Part shown: positions 36,906-50,500 of the stretch, piece after piece | Numbering within the stretch: position 1 is the stretch's first letter | Layout: the number at the start of each line of letters is the position of its first letter | From: Leucaena leucocephala | Taxonomy: Eukaryota; Streptophyta; Magnoliopsida; Fabales; Fabaceae | Direction: 5' to 3' | Assembly: GCA_037074615.1 (NCBI GenBank) | Contig: CM073558.1 | Coordinates: 2,285,501 to 2,349,500, forward strand | DNA: 64,000 nt | The notes under the pieces: generated by a model | The model's database searches: none | What the model was told of the DNA's origin: nothing | Seen by the model: the letters and a program-made list of their open reading frames with translations, nothing else | Made by a program: the position numbers and the translations under genes

Positions 36906-36922
36906 AACTGCAAAACTTGGCA

Positions 36923-38599
36923 TTGTGTGCATCAATGAAAAGAAGCCGATTGTCCCAATACAGAGAGGTGGTTCGACAATACCTAAAATAGGGAGGTGGA
37001 AATTAATGATCTAGTCAATAACATCTTGGTCTATTATGGTTCTAAAAAAAACAATAGAATCCTTTTAATTTAATCCCTCGAAGTTCCCAATGAAAATGAT
37101 CCCTTGCTACATTGATTCAAATCTAGTTACCAGATTAATTGACGTGGTGTGTAAATAATAGCCCACGTGATCCTTCAAGCTTTCTAGAAGTCGATTGGCG
37201 TCAATTATTTGACAATCAACACAACTTTACTTTATTTTAATTAGAAAAATAATATATAATTTTTCATTTCATAGTTTTAGGGACCTTGACAAAAATTAAC
37301 CATAATTTAATTTTAAAAAATTATTGAAACTTTGATCAAGTTCATCAAAATTGTAAGAAATAGTGACTGTTTTTCTTTATTGTTAAATTAAATAATTCTT
37401 GAGAAATAAAACAAAACAACACCATTAAGAAAATAATGACTATTAATTAGGTTCAAACTGTTGCTATATATACCTATGTATATATTTCGATGGCAAAAAA
37501 CTAATTTTTTATTGGGTAGTATAAAATATTTAATTAGTTTCATCTATTATAAAAAAAATATTAAGACCTGATTTTAAAATAATCCAAATATGTTGAAGAC
37601 AGTTTTCGAGATGCATGTGAAATCCCAATTCCCTGGCGGGATAAGGAATAGGGATCAATAATTGGAGGGAGGGAATTATTGAATTTCTTTTTAATTATGG
37701 TTTTTTTTGGGGGGGGGGGGGTGGTTGGGGAATGGAATGAGATGCAAAGGCAAATGAAGTGGCTGAATGAATACCACATATTTAATAATAAAAGGACTTT
37801 CACATTTTTAGTTACAAATCGTTCTGTAGACTTTTGTTTTACGTGCAGCACCAAACCCCAAGAAAAAGCACAAACAATGGATAGGGATAACTAGGGGTAA
37901 AAAGGACGAATCCTATCCTTCATGTTGCGGCTCCCTTTCTTCTTTTTCTTATTTATTTAATTGTTTATTTACTAGAGAGAATTGTATGGGAAAGATAATT
38001 AATTATAAAAAGAGGAAAATGAAATCTTCAAATAATTTAATAATCTTAAGAGATTTAAAAATAAATTTTTAAATTATAAAATAATATAATTATTTCTTCT
38101 ATAATAAAATTAAACTCTATCATCTATAGAACGAATTTGTTTCATTATAATGGGAGCAATTATATTATTTTATAATTAAAAAAATTATGTTAAATTTTTT
38201 AAAATTACTTAATTATTTGATAATTTTATAAAATTCTTTTATAATTAATTATTTTTTACATACTTTAATGCAATTCTCTCTATTTATTATTCCTTCCATC
38301 CTTCAAATAAGAATTCTACTATTAATTATCAACAGATATATTTAATTAATTAATTTAAATAGATTATAAATTTAAAAGATTATTTATTTAGTTCTAAATG
38401 TATAAGTTAATTTTGATTATAAATATAGTTATATAAATTATTTTTTTAAAATAATTTATATAACTTATAAATTAATATATACTCTACTAGTAAAAGATGA
38501 AAAATATTCATTTTAGGAATTTTGCTCCAAAATTTACACCCCTGAAAACAACACAAGGAAAAACACCATAATCTAACTAAGGAATACATCCAAATACTC
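36923..38599. other. Intergenic
   Basis: No gene recognised. It contains a run of 13 G at 37709-37721 preceded by T8, and very AT-rich sequence from 37960 to 38500. Confidence 0.5.
37709..37721. repeat. Homopolymer G run (13)
   Basis: Thirteen consecutive G after eight T. Long G runs are rare in this AT-rich window; the only comparable one is 12 G at 17634-17645. Confidence 0.9.
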
Positions 38600-39850
38600 G
38601 CTCCTTAGTCTCTTATCAGATCAATCGGGGGACACCGCAGCCTCTTTTTGAGTCATAACATAAACTCGGTAACACCGCTTTGAGGGGTCTGTTGGGCCTC
38701 TGAACAAAACCTAACAATATGCCCTAATTCATGTCATATGAAGTACTTTTGGCACTATTCAGGATGAGTCGTACTATACCTCTGATACAACCTAGGTACA
38801 CTAAGTGATGAGGAAGTAGGTGCTCTATATGGACTATGATTTTCCTCAGTGTTGCTCCTTTGGCCCTTACTCATTTACTAGGCCCCTTGACGGGCATTAT
38901 CTTTCTACCCTTAGTCTCTATTCTAGCTTGAACTCCTTGAGCAAATGATATTATAGTGTTGCATATTGCCCACTTCTCCTATGGGTCATGGATAGTTAGG
39001 CCTTTTGACTAGAGCCTGTACCTTTTTTGCCCAGTCTACCTCCCAAGCCTTTCAGGCAATGGCTCTCAACTTGATGTACATATCCTCAAATAATTTTGGC
39101 TTATACAAAGCCAATGCATACTACAACTCTGGCTTAGCACCATGCAACAATTGTTGTGCCTTCCAGAAGGAATAATTCACCCCTTTCAAGAGGGGAATAT
39201 GTTTTACTAATTAAATAAACTTAGTAATGAATAGGTCATCATGCACATCATCCTACTATAAGGAATAAAATTTGAATTGTTTCTCTATATGCAGTTCCTT
39301 AAGAAATAAATGGTCATAAAACATCTCTTTAAAATCTTTTCAATTTATCTCAGAGATATTAGCTAGCCCTACACTCTTCCACCATTATTTCGCCTCGTCA
39401 TCTAAATATATAACAACCTCTTACACTTTTAATGGTGAAATGTAAGAGATGGTTAAGAATGTCATTTCCATCCTCTTAATCTACATATCTATTTCTGAAA
39501 CCTCCGGTCCTTCCTTAACTTTTTAGGGTATACTTGTGCATTTCTTGTCAAACTTTAGTAATGGCATTTAAGAGTGGGGATAAAAAATTACTCCTGATAT
39601 TTTTCCCTCTATACTAACGTGGTCTTACTCTTTGTCATGACCCTCACCATTTTTTGCCTTATTATGGGTGCATGAACCTTGTTTCTTTAACATATTTTCT
39701 TTAAATTTCTTTAACCTCTCATTGATTATAGTCAACACCCAATCTATCTCTATCATATATGCCATTATTACTTCATAATTTGGTGGAGGCCTATCATGTT
39801 AAAGCCAACTATCACCAGATACACTCTATTATGATTGAGTTCGTATTATT
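38600..39850 (-). mobile_element. Decayed Ty3/Gypsy-type retrotransposon gag fragment
   Basis: Read on the minus strand from about 39420 downward, the sequence keeps the gag order. A tryptophan pair follows an acidic LDDEAK-like stretch, then DFKEMFYDHLF and an EKQFKFYSL-like segment, each broken by stops. Further on, near 38755-38699, a zinc-knuckle remnant is visible with a Cys, the Gly-His pair and a final Cys; its second Cys codon reads Tyr and a stop interrupts it. Next comes a TQKEAAVSPD-like stretch, as at gag-protease borders. No LTRs, reverse transcriptase or integrase were found around it. It is an inactive fragment of a plant LTR retrotransposon. Confidence 0.7.
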
Positions 39851-42800
39851 TTCTAGGATGTTACATGTGATTGGATTAATATTTAATTATAATAAATATA
39901 ATATCTTTAAAATACTATTATATATATAATAGATAAAGTAAACTAAAATTTTATAATTATGTTCAAAATTAACTTACTGACTAATTTATATATTTAAAAT
40001 ACGAGAAGTGTTATGTGAAATTGTGGAAGGCAGGAACACATCAACATGATATTTATGGGAATCGCCCGCACCAACCCATTTTAAGCCTCTGTGATGATTA
40101 GTGATTAGAATTAATCATTCATTTATATTATAAAAAGCTTCCTTTTGACATTTGACGCCTTCCCCTTTTGTCCACCCCCAACTTCTCAATTATTGCTCAC
40201 TCTCTCTCTCCCTCTAAAAAATTATCAGCTCGTGAAAAGTCCCCTGAACATGCTCCATCTCGAAAGCAACTCCACTTGATGCAACACCCAAGTCAAAACA
40301 AAAATTACATCCTACTCCTCTTTCTACTTTTCTACATGTCTACGTGGACCCCTTTCCTTAATAAAACAACACTCATACCATTTTATCACACATACCATAT
40401 CCTCCTATCATCCTTAATATAATATAATATAAAATATAGTTATTTTTTTTAAAAAAATTAATTAAATTAATTAATTATAATTAAATCTAACATCTCAAAA
40501 TCAATTCATATAATACACTATTTAATATATTCAAACTAATTAACTAATTATTATATTAGTTATAATTAACTAATTTATCTATTTTCTTTAATCTATAAAA
40601 CAATTAACTTATTTCTATATTAAGAATTAAATAAATATATATAATACCCATCTATTATTTTTAGGATATTTTTTATTTAGTATATAAAATCTATCACTAC
40701 CAAATCATGTGTAGATTTATGATATACTATCTCCAGTATTTAATATATGAGTTAATTAGAAGATTACATTTAATTATAAATATAATACTTTAATATATTT
40801 TATATTTTATATTTATTATTTTTTTGTATAATAATTTTTATAATTTATAAATTGAAATCTCAATTTATAAATCGATATATAATATAATATTTACATAATT
40901 ATTTTTAAGGTATTATGTTATATTTATTATAATTAATTGAATTAATTAATTTAAATTAATTAATTAAATTTTATGTTAAATATTAGAAGAGTACTGTATA
41001 AAAGTATATACTATATGGATTATTTATATAAAAGTATATTTATGAGCTTTTAGAATTCAACGTACGTATGTTAGAATTTTAGGTAAAACGTAGAGATGAG
41101 AGAAGGCATGAGACAGGATTAATTGTAATTATAATGTCAACAACAAAAAAGAAGATAGAATTCCAATTCCAAATCCAGTTGGCATGAGAATGTGGCGAGC
41201 GCAATACGAGCAGAGCCTCCCGCGCGTATGGAAGGAAGCAACTGAGAAATCGGCTTAAATCATTAAAACAATGAACACGTGGCATGTCTGTCGGCACGGT
41301 AAGGGTAATCATACGGGATGTCCACATCGTCCCGCTGGAGCGCAACTGCCAACATTGAAAACTTGTCCTCATCAGAGACACATATATTAAATTATTCATT
41401 ATAAATTATAATCATCATCAATATTAATTATTAGTTAATTAATACTAATCCAAAAATTAACGTGTTGAATTATTAAATTATTGTTAAAAATTTATCGGGG
41501 AAAACATTTTTAAGCGGGCTTGGAAATTGACTTTTTGATATGGTGAGAACTCGAGATGTTAGCAAGAAGAAGTTGAGATGGCGTGCCAGTGTGAAATTTT
41601 ATTTTGGGATAAGAATAATAAAATGGAGTAAGATACGTGGTGCCACGATGGCATTATTAGTGATTTTGAATGATGTCGATGAGGCGAACACGAATTATAT
41701 GTTGTGAGATTTTTGTGTGAGCTAAATAAATGTGTTCAAATTATTCAACACGTGGGTTTCTAATTTGTACTAACTTTTATGACTATATTTATTTATTATA
41801 TATTGGGAACCGAACACAAAAACACAGCAAAATGTTTCAACTTAAACAAAAAGTCTTCGCTTTTTTCTTTTTGGACTGAAAAAAGTCTTCGCTCGAACAC
41901 ATTATATTAAAACATGTTTTATACTGTGCGTATGAGAAATCGATCAACGTAGTGATCACAAAATTCAGCCCGACACATATATTCGTGAAAGCAAGTGATT
42001 CCAGAAGCTAGTTGGACACGTTCATTTACAGTAAAAAACGTGAGTTCTTTTTTGTGTGTTTTATTTATTTATTTCTATATATATATATATATGTATTATT
42101 GTATTAGAAATAATCATATTTAAAATATTATTAGATATTAAATATGAGTACTTCTTCTAGTAAAAATTTAAATATTAACTCACCTTATTATGAATAATTA
42201 ATCATTTCTGTTAAATCCAATCGATAATTTAACTACTTTTTTTTATTAGAGTTTGAGATCAACTATGAATGTAGACTGAGTTAAACTTTATAAAATAATA
42301 TTGGAGATAATATCTAATAAAATTATTAGAGAAAATATTTTAATTAATAATATATTTAAATATTTAGTTGTTAATAGGATATGATAATTTTTTCTAATCC
42401 TTAATATATAAATTTATTAATTTTTTTATATAAATTAAAGAAACTAAATAAATCAATTAATTATTATTAATATATGATATAATTAATTAATTTAAATATA
42501 TTAAATAGTATATAATATAAATTTATGTCTGTTTGATTTAGGTCCCAAACTATAGTTTTAAAAAAAATTGTATCCAAACATATTTTGAACAGTATTTTTT
42601 TTACTAAAATTATGATTTTAGTATAAACTATTAAAATACTTGTTTTTTTTTCTATAAAATACTTTTATACCAAAACTATAGTTTTGATATAATTTAAGAT
42701 ACAAATTTTTTAATAATCAATTCTCTATAATCTATTATACTCAAAATATATTTTACTAAAAAATATATTTTTTATAATTTAATCCAAACACATCATTTAT

Positions 42801-45800
42801 CTTAAAAGTTTAAATTTAGTTATTTAAATTTTTTAATATAAAAATTAATTAATTTTTATATTAAAAATTGTAGGAAATATTTTATACTCCATATTTAGTC
42901 AATTTTATTTGGCGAGATAAGATTGATTGGTGATGTTGTCTCTAATTAATACCACCCGATATAATCAGAATTTGAGTCCTTATGTCAAAACGTGCAAGGA
43001 GAAGCTTTAAACTGCCTTTTCTTGTTGATAAAGTCACACAATTCCTTTAATTTAAAGTCACACAACATGTTAGAATAAAACAATTCAATTTAATGTGCCA
43101 TTGCCCAAAAAACATAGGCACGCTTCATATTTACCAATATTTGAAGGCCAATTAATTTTCATTCTTTATTCCTTTTATGATAAGGGAGAAAATTAAATTA
43201 ACGGAGTCTGGATCCGATGCTGATATCATTATTTATTATTTTGAGTATACATTATTTTCAATTTCAATTCGTTGATGTCATCTTATATAGACTCAGACGC
43301 ATGATGTGTGGATGTGATTTCGTATAAGTTAGTTTTTTTTGGACGAAAAATATGAAAGGAAATATATGAGTATAAGAATGCACAAGTTATTAAAAAAAAA
43401 TATTCTGTCTATCGTAAATAAATAAATAAATATTTAATTTATATATATTAAAAAAATTAAATAAATCTATTAATTATAATTAAATCTAATGTCTTAATAT
43501 AAATTCATATTATTTCTCTAATTCTAAATATATAATATATTTAACTAGTTTAATTAGATTATAGATGTTAATTTAGTTATTATAATATATTTTTTTAAAA
43601 TATTATAACTATCTTTTTTAGCTCACTATCTCATTCTCTTGATTGTTATTGAGAGAGTATCAATATGAATAATTTAAAAAATAATTGATAAATTTAAAAA
43701 ATATATCTTATATTTATAACTAAGATCAACTTCCTCATTATATCATATATTTATGACTAGAAGATTATATGTTATTTAATTTATTAAAATTAACTCTTTA
43801 ACTCTTATATTATGTAATATCAATTGATTTATTTAAATCCTTTAATTTATAAAAAAAAACTACCTCCTATAAGGCCAGAGCAATATTAAATAAGATGTGC
43901 CTCTTGTTATTATATACAACATGCATAACACATTAATGCTTTTAAAAATGTGAGAACATCCGTGCATGCTGAATCATACATGCACCATTTTTATAAATGC
44001 ACATCATGTAATTAGAAATTTTGATATAACAATTGTAAAAAACCAAAATAAATATCGTCATTTTCTTGGTAGCTTGTTTCAAATACCGAATTATTTTTTT
44101 AAAGAGTTATATTTTTTTGTCACACATATAAAAGTTATGTACATAATCATATATATATATATAATCCTATAGATGTATCTCAATTTAATTTTGAAAAAAA
44201 TGTCACATATGTGCACACTATAATTCATACTTTGTTTATGAGATTCATTCCTTTAAACTCAACTCGGGCCATAAGGAGATAAGCTAAAATGCTCTTGCTA
44301 TTAAACCATGTTTGTGCATTGCATTATATAAATTTAGAGTCAATAATTAAGAAATTAATTAATTATGCTGTCACTTATGATATATGAATAAAAAATGTTA
44401 ATAAAAAAATATATGAATATTAAAATTTATAATAAATTTTATATTTTACATTGATATCATTTTGAGCATGGACCAGGTTAATATAATTCAATAATAAAAT
44501 GTGAATGATGGGGGAAGGTAGGTTTGAAAAGTATGTGGCAATGATTGGTTGGTTCGCAGCCATGTGAAGGCCCATTAGTATATTCCCATAGCTACGTCGA
44601 ATCTTCTTTTCCATCATATCACATTCACGATTTTTATTCATTCTTTTAATGTTTATTTACTTGTTTCCAAATTCCATTTTTCTTCTATATTTTTTATAAT
44701 AAAAAAATTATATAAATTGAGTCTCGAGGACTTATTAAAATTATATTATATTTTTAAATTTAAAAAATATTTATATATTATTCACTAATAAAATTTTTAT
44801 ATCATCACTAATATTTCAACTCATAATCTTATTTTTTATAAACTTCTTTTTTTAATAGTATTAGTCATAGTGAAAGTTTTTATTTATTTTCTCATATCCC
44901 AGAATGTTAACATTTTAACCAAATATAGAGTTACCCAACTTGGTATTTCTCTAAACAGTCATTTGAATAAATATACTAATTATTATTCCCCCATATCAGT
45001 TATGACTCTTGAGATGGAATTTTTTTAAATAATTTTACAAAAAAAAAAGGAATCTTAAAATTTTACTCTGAAAATATGCAGGGGAAAATCATTTCTGTAC
45101 AAGACTAATTAAGCTTATTCTTAAAATAAGTTTCTTACCTCAAAAAACTCCTTTAAAAGTGCTTTTCTTCTTCTAAAAGCATTCATTTTTGTAATTATTA
45201 AAAAAGCAAACCCTTAATTATGATCTTAAAGACTAAATTATACAATCTGTTTTGGAAATTAGCTAAGTAATATTAATACTATATCTATTTCTGATCGTAT
45301 ATATGTTTTAGTTTTCTAGATATTTTTATTTTTTTATTATCTACTTAGTTAATCTGAATTTTATCCTAATTATATTTAAATTTGACTCACGTCGCGTCTC
45401 AAATTATAATGAGAAAATTTTTCAATAGAAATTTTCTGCATACATTAAAACTCGAACTCAAAATTTTATTTAAGTAATATTGAACCGTTTATCACTCAGA
45501 TTAAACCCTGTTAATTTTTAGATATTTGTTTTAATCAATATTACGTTTCAACCAAAGCATATGGTAAAAATAACTTTTGTTTCTATAAATTAGATATATC
45601 AGGCGGCCAAAAAAAACAGACAGGTCAGTTTTCCCATGCATATATTATATCACAATAATTACATAGTTTGTTGGTATATTTTATGAATTAAACATTTTTA
45701 TGCATTATTACCCAGAATATTATATATAAATGTTTTTTTTATATATATTTATGTGGAGATATCGCAGAATCTTGAGAGAGACGGGAGATTCTATTCATGA

Positions 45801-46818
45801 AGCCGCAGTTCTTTTATGACATATAGTTGGAAAAATTATCTGTACTAATCATTTATTTGTTAGATGTTCTTTTCTTGTTGCATTTATAATATATAGATAT
45901 ATACTCTAATGTAATTTCTAAACATTAAAATAGCAGTGAGCAGATAGAAATCTGCATGCAAGTCAGCAAAAATAATCTGTCACGTTTATACTAATTCTAT
46001 TATAATATTACCTCTAATCTTTAATATAATATTTAATTAATTTTTTTAGAAAGATTTAAAAAATTAAATAAATTATTTTAAAATATTTATATTTTCCCCC
46101 TCTAAATTAATTTATTTGATTCATAAGCTTCCACTTAACACATGTTATGATTAAGTCACTTATTTAATTTTATTTTTTTTAAAAAAATAACTAAATGTTG
46201 TATTGAAGACAGAAAGTAATATATTTTAAATTTAACATATATATAGTGAAACAATTTTTAGTTGAAAATAAAAAATATATTACTGCACAAATGTTTGTTA
46301 GCTTGTGGGAGTTTACAAAAGCAAGACTTACTAATGTGACAAATTACAGTTATCAATAAATAAACATTTCAACATTGTAATTCATACAAATAACAATGTA
46401 TGCAGTTTAACAGGTTATACATCTTCAGCAATCACAAATCACTCATAGCTGATTTTTTTTTATTGATTTTTAATAACATCGTTAATATATAATTGAATTA
46501 GAAAATTTACCATTTATTATCATATCATAAATTTTGCATTCTAAATAGTTCAACTCAATATTACATATAGAATGCGAGTTAAGACGCGTACACTGTTTCT
46601 TGTTAACACCATCTCTGTGCGGGACAACTCACTGAGTTTCGATTGCCTCAATCAAAATCGTTCCGATTCAAGAGCAGTAAATATGTAAAAAAAAATATAT
46701 ATATTTATTTTATTCTATATATAAGTTATAAATTAGTTATATAATAAAACCCCACTCCTCTGGGCTGTTGAACTCTCTAAACACTCAACTTCCACTCTGA
46801 TTTTTCACGAAGTAAATC
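39851..46818. other. Long AT-rich intergenic region, no gene recognised
   Basis: About 7 kb of very AT-rich DNA. Two less AT-rich patches stand out. 40140-40400 is pyrimidine-rich with an open frame without domain. 41170-41370 includes a G-box in acacgtggca at 41276-41281. A possible MITE lies at 42525-42796. Short reading frames here have no recognisable domains. Confidence 0.5.
42525..42796. mobile_element. Possible old MITE
   Basis: The left end ATGTCTGTTTGATTTAGG resembles the reverse complement of the right end (GATGTGTTTGGATTAAAT), flanked by TTTA-like bases. The AT-rich interior has internal inverted stretches around aactatagtttt. Class uncertain. Confidence 0.3.
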
Positions 46819-46826
46819 TATATAAG
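46819..46826 (+). promoter_or_regulatory. Candidate TATA box of the SAC gene
   Basis: TATATAAG lies about 700 bases before the ATG at 47522, at the start of the less AT-rich 46780-47600 stretch that probably forms the 5' leader. The distance would require a long leader or a 5' UTR intron. Confidence 0.3.
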
Positions 46827-47405
46827 TCGTTACTTATCACCGCTGCCAAATCCCAACGACGGAGAGAAGGTCGCCTCGCAACGGCGCAACTTACATTTCC
46901 CAACCACATTGTAAATTTTGCGACATAATTAAAAAAAAAAGGAATTTTCGCTTTTAAAAAGTTGTCTTATTTTTATATGCTTTGCGTTATTATTCATCTT
47001 TAACAAAAAATTGTTTATTTTTGTGTGGATGCAGTCGCCGAAGCTGTGGCTTTCTTCCCCTCTCCTTGGCTGACGATCTGACATTCACTTCCTTTTTCCT
47101 CTTCGAACCCACCAATCACATACCAAACGTAGAAACGATTTATTCGTCTGCTTCTGCTTCCCCTATACTTCCGAAACCAGCGTTTCTAGATTTTTCTTTC
47201 ACGAGTTCAGCGTGTCTCCCTGTTCTGATTTTGATTTCAAGCTTCCTCCATTTCTTCCTTCATTCCTTTCTTCTTTTTCAATGCTTTCTGTTTCGGGGTC
47301 TCATTGTATACGGAAACCTCTGTTTATCTTGTTACAGATTCTGTTGATGTAATATGATTGAGACTTTTCTTGTGTATTTGAAGAGATTGTGATCATAAAC
47401 AAATT

Positions 47406-47459
47406 ATGGCTTTCTTGTTCAAATTTTTTCTGCCGTGCTTTCTGTTGTTAGTCTTTTGA
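47406..47459 (+). other. Possible upstream ORF in the SAC leader
   Basis: ATG to TGA encodes 17 residues, MAFLFKFFLPCFLLLVF, ending 62 bases before the main ATG. It matters only if this stretch is in the mature leader rather than in a 5' UTR intron. Another short ATG frame (12 codons) is at 47354-47392. Confidence 0.3.
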
Positions 47460-47521
47460 AATTTCTCTCGGTGATCTGGTCCGAGAACCCGACCTTCTCG
47501 AGGCTTGGGATCTAAATTCTG

Positions 47522-50500
47522 ATGGAGCTAGCGAATGAGAAGCAGCAGAGCCGTATTTCCGATGGAGCTGACCTCATGTCCGGCTATATGCAGAAGTTCA
47601 GCCTCTATGAAACTCGATCGGTATAGATGATTTTCCCCCCTTCTATGTATTGAAAATCATATCTGCATTCCTCTCGGGGTATTTTATTTTCCATATAGTG
47701 AAAAAGTACTGGTTCCTATGGTCATTTTCTGTGGTTACAAATGTTTGTTCGCATTCATCTTCATGTATGAAGTTCCCGCGGTTGTTCACGATGCTTTAGG
47801 TGCGGCAAAAATCTTAATAATTGTTAGTAGAAAGCATTTTCAGTAATTAGTGTATTGGGATTAACCTTCTTTCCACCGAGAAGGTAGATATGCTGATGTT
47901 AATAGAGCTTTCTGCTCGATATAGCTATGGTAGATATGCTGATGTTAATAGAGCTTTCTGCTTGATATAGCTATCCATCTGTACTATTGATTCTCGTGTT
48001 TTTCAAGACGACTTCTTTGCTGGTCTAGCAAATCCCAGAATAATAATATATGTGTTCTGATTGTTTCTGCGTTCTTCCTACCGCTCGTGATGGCTATTAT
48101 ATGCTGAATTTTATATCTTAGTATTGAATGATTTTGCAGGCAAATGGCGAAAATATGGATTCCACTGTTTTACCGTATTTATTATGCTGCATACATTATT
48201 TTATTTTATTTTTGAAGTTTACATGCGGGTAATGGATGATCATACTACCTGATCATTGATTGATGTCCACTTTCTAGTCATCTGGCCTGACTGTTATAAA
48301 TTTAACTGTAACTTCTATTGATTGTTTATGTAAACTTTGGCTTCGCTGCCAAGTTTTTAAACAGAGAAGCTAGAGCTTTGCTATTTATTTTTTAACTTAT
48401 GCTAGCAGCATGCATCACATCTTTAAATATTGTGCCTTTTAGATGTGAAATTGTACTATACTTGCAGTTGCAAAAGTAATATTCGCTGGTTATTTCTTGG
48501 CAGCAACATTAATTGGGCATGTGAATTTCTCGAAATTTTGATGAAAATAGGGAAAGGTCGAAAAAGGAACTGACACTTTGGAATTAAATATTGCCTTCTT
48601 CAGGAAATGAAATTCGAAAGTAAAATTGTCATAATTTTTACCGCAAAACGCATCCTTAACATTCACTTTACCTTTATCTGGTCACGTGTGTCTCTCCTCC
48701 ATCTTTCTCTGTCTATTTCACACGTTTTTTTTTGTCTCACCATTCTTCAAGGACATTATGATAGGTAATATAATGAGAAGCAAGCTGATATACTGATTGT
48801 AGAATGCTTTTAAACTTGGGATATTGCATGAGTGGTCATTTGTCTTTCATAGGATAATTATATAACTATTAATTTCATATCTTCATTGATGTCATGAATT
48901 GCTTAAATTTACTTTCCTCTAATGGATACAACTATTAAGCGCCCTATCGTTCTTCTATGCACAGAAATTTTATATGATTGGAAGAGATAAGAACAGAACC
49001 TTTTGGAGAGTTTTAAAGATTGACAGGTTGGAGCAATCTGAACTAACTATCTCGGAAGATTCTACGCTATTCTCGGAAATAGAGTGTTGTGACCTTCTAA
49101 GACGAATACATGAAGGAAACAAGTCAACGGGAGGTCTTAAATTTTTGACCAAGTGTTATGGAATTATTGGTATGTTGATGTGTTGCATCTGCTTTATAAG
49201 CATAACACTTTTAATCTTGTTAATTTGTAGTCATTGTGATTTAGAAAAATAGGCAGAGGAACCTTTATGAAACACCCCATCATATGGTGTAGGGTGTAAA
49301 AAAAACAGAACTACACGTCATGTTAATAGTGAATTTGATAGTTTCTTCTTTTCATCCAGGATTTATCAAGTTTCTTGAGCCATACTACATGCTGATCATA
49401 ACAAAACGGAGGAAGATTGGCATAATTTGTGGGCATACAATTTATGCTATCACAAATAGCCAAATGATTCCAATTCCGCATGCTTCTGTGCGATCCAAGA
49501 TGGCTTATTCTAATGATGAGAACAGGTCTTTAGTTCATTTTGCAAGTAAATGTAATATGTCTATGTTACCGAAAAAGAGACATAAAAGAGTAGCATTTAG
49601 AATTACACTCAGTCAAATGTACTTAGATGAGATGGATATTATAAACTATATTTGTTTATTTGAACTCATATATTAATATTTAGTGAAAACATTCTGTCAA
49701 AGCATCATATTTATCTAGCATTGAACTTCTACAGTGTGAGGAGTTTTCTGTGTATTATATATAGATAGTAGTTTTACGTTGGTGTACATACACAATGTGG
49801 GGTTCCTCAGAACCTCTTCATGTTTCTATGGTACAATCTACTTGTCTCTTTTGAAGTAGAATGAATTATGCTTCTTCAATATGTTGGTTTCATGTTCTAC
49901 ATTCCATTGCCAGTTCATTTCCTGCAAATGTACAGGGGCAATCTTCATTGCTGTTTTGATGTAAATCTAACATTTTGAGTGAGACAAGGTATCACCAGGG
50001 TTTCACTGGGGAGATCACTTTCCATTTTACATTTTTTGTTACACTTATAGCTCTATAAGTTGTTTTTGTGACCATTTTGTTCTTTTCCTCCTCCTCTCCA
50101 GGGTATGAAACATCTTATTAATGGACTTTTATCTTTCTTCTCTTGTGACTTAGATACAAGAAGCTTCTATGCAGTGTGGATCTTACGAAGGACTTCTTTT
50201 TCAGCTATTCATACCATGTCATGAATAGTCTTCAAAAGAACTTATCAGATAATAGTACAAGTGGACAGTTACTTTATGAAACATTGTTTGTTTGGAATGA
50301 GTTCTTAACTCGTGGAATCAGGAATATTCTGCAGAATACTTACTGGACAGTTGCCTTAGTGTACGGATTTTGTAAACAGGTACATATGAAGTCACCTTTT
50401 GAGGTTAATAGATGTGAATAGTAGGGACTGTTGAAGGGAGATGACTGATGGGGCTTTTAATAATACTAGCAACTTGTATATGTTTCTCTTTTTTCTTTTG

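Noticed and set aside
40168..40422. 84-codon frame in a pyrimidine-rich patch
   Set aside because: Composition explains the frame; no domain or gene structure.
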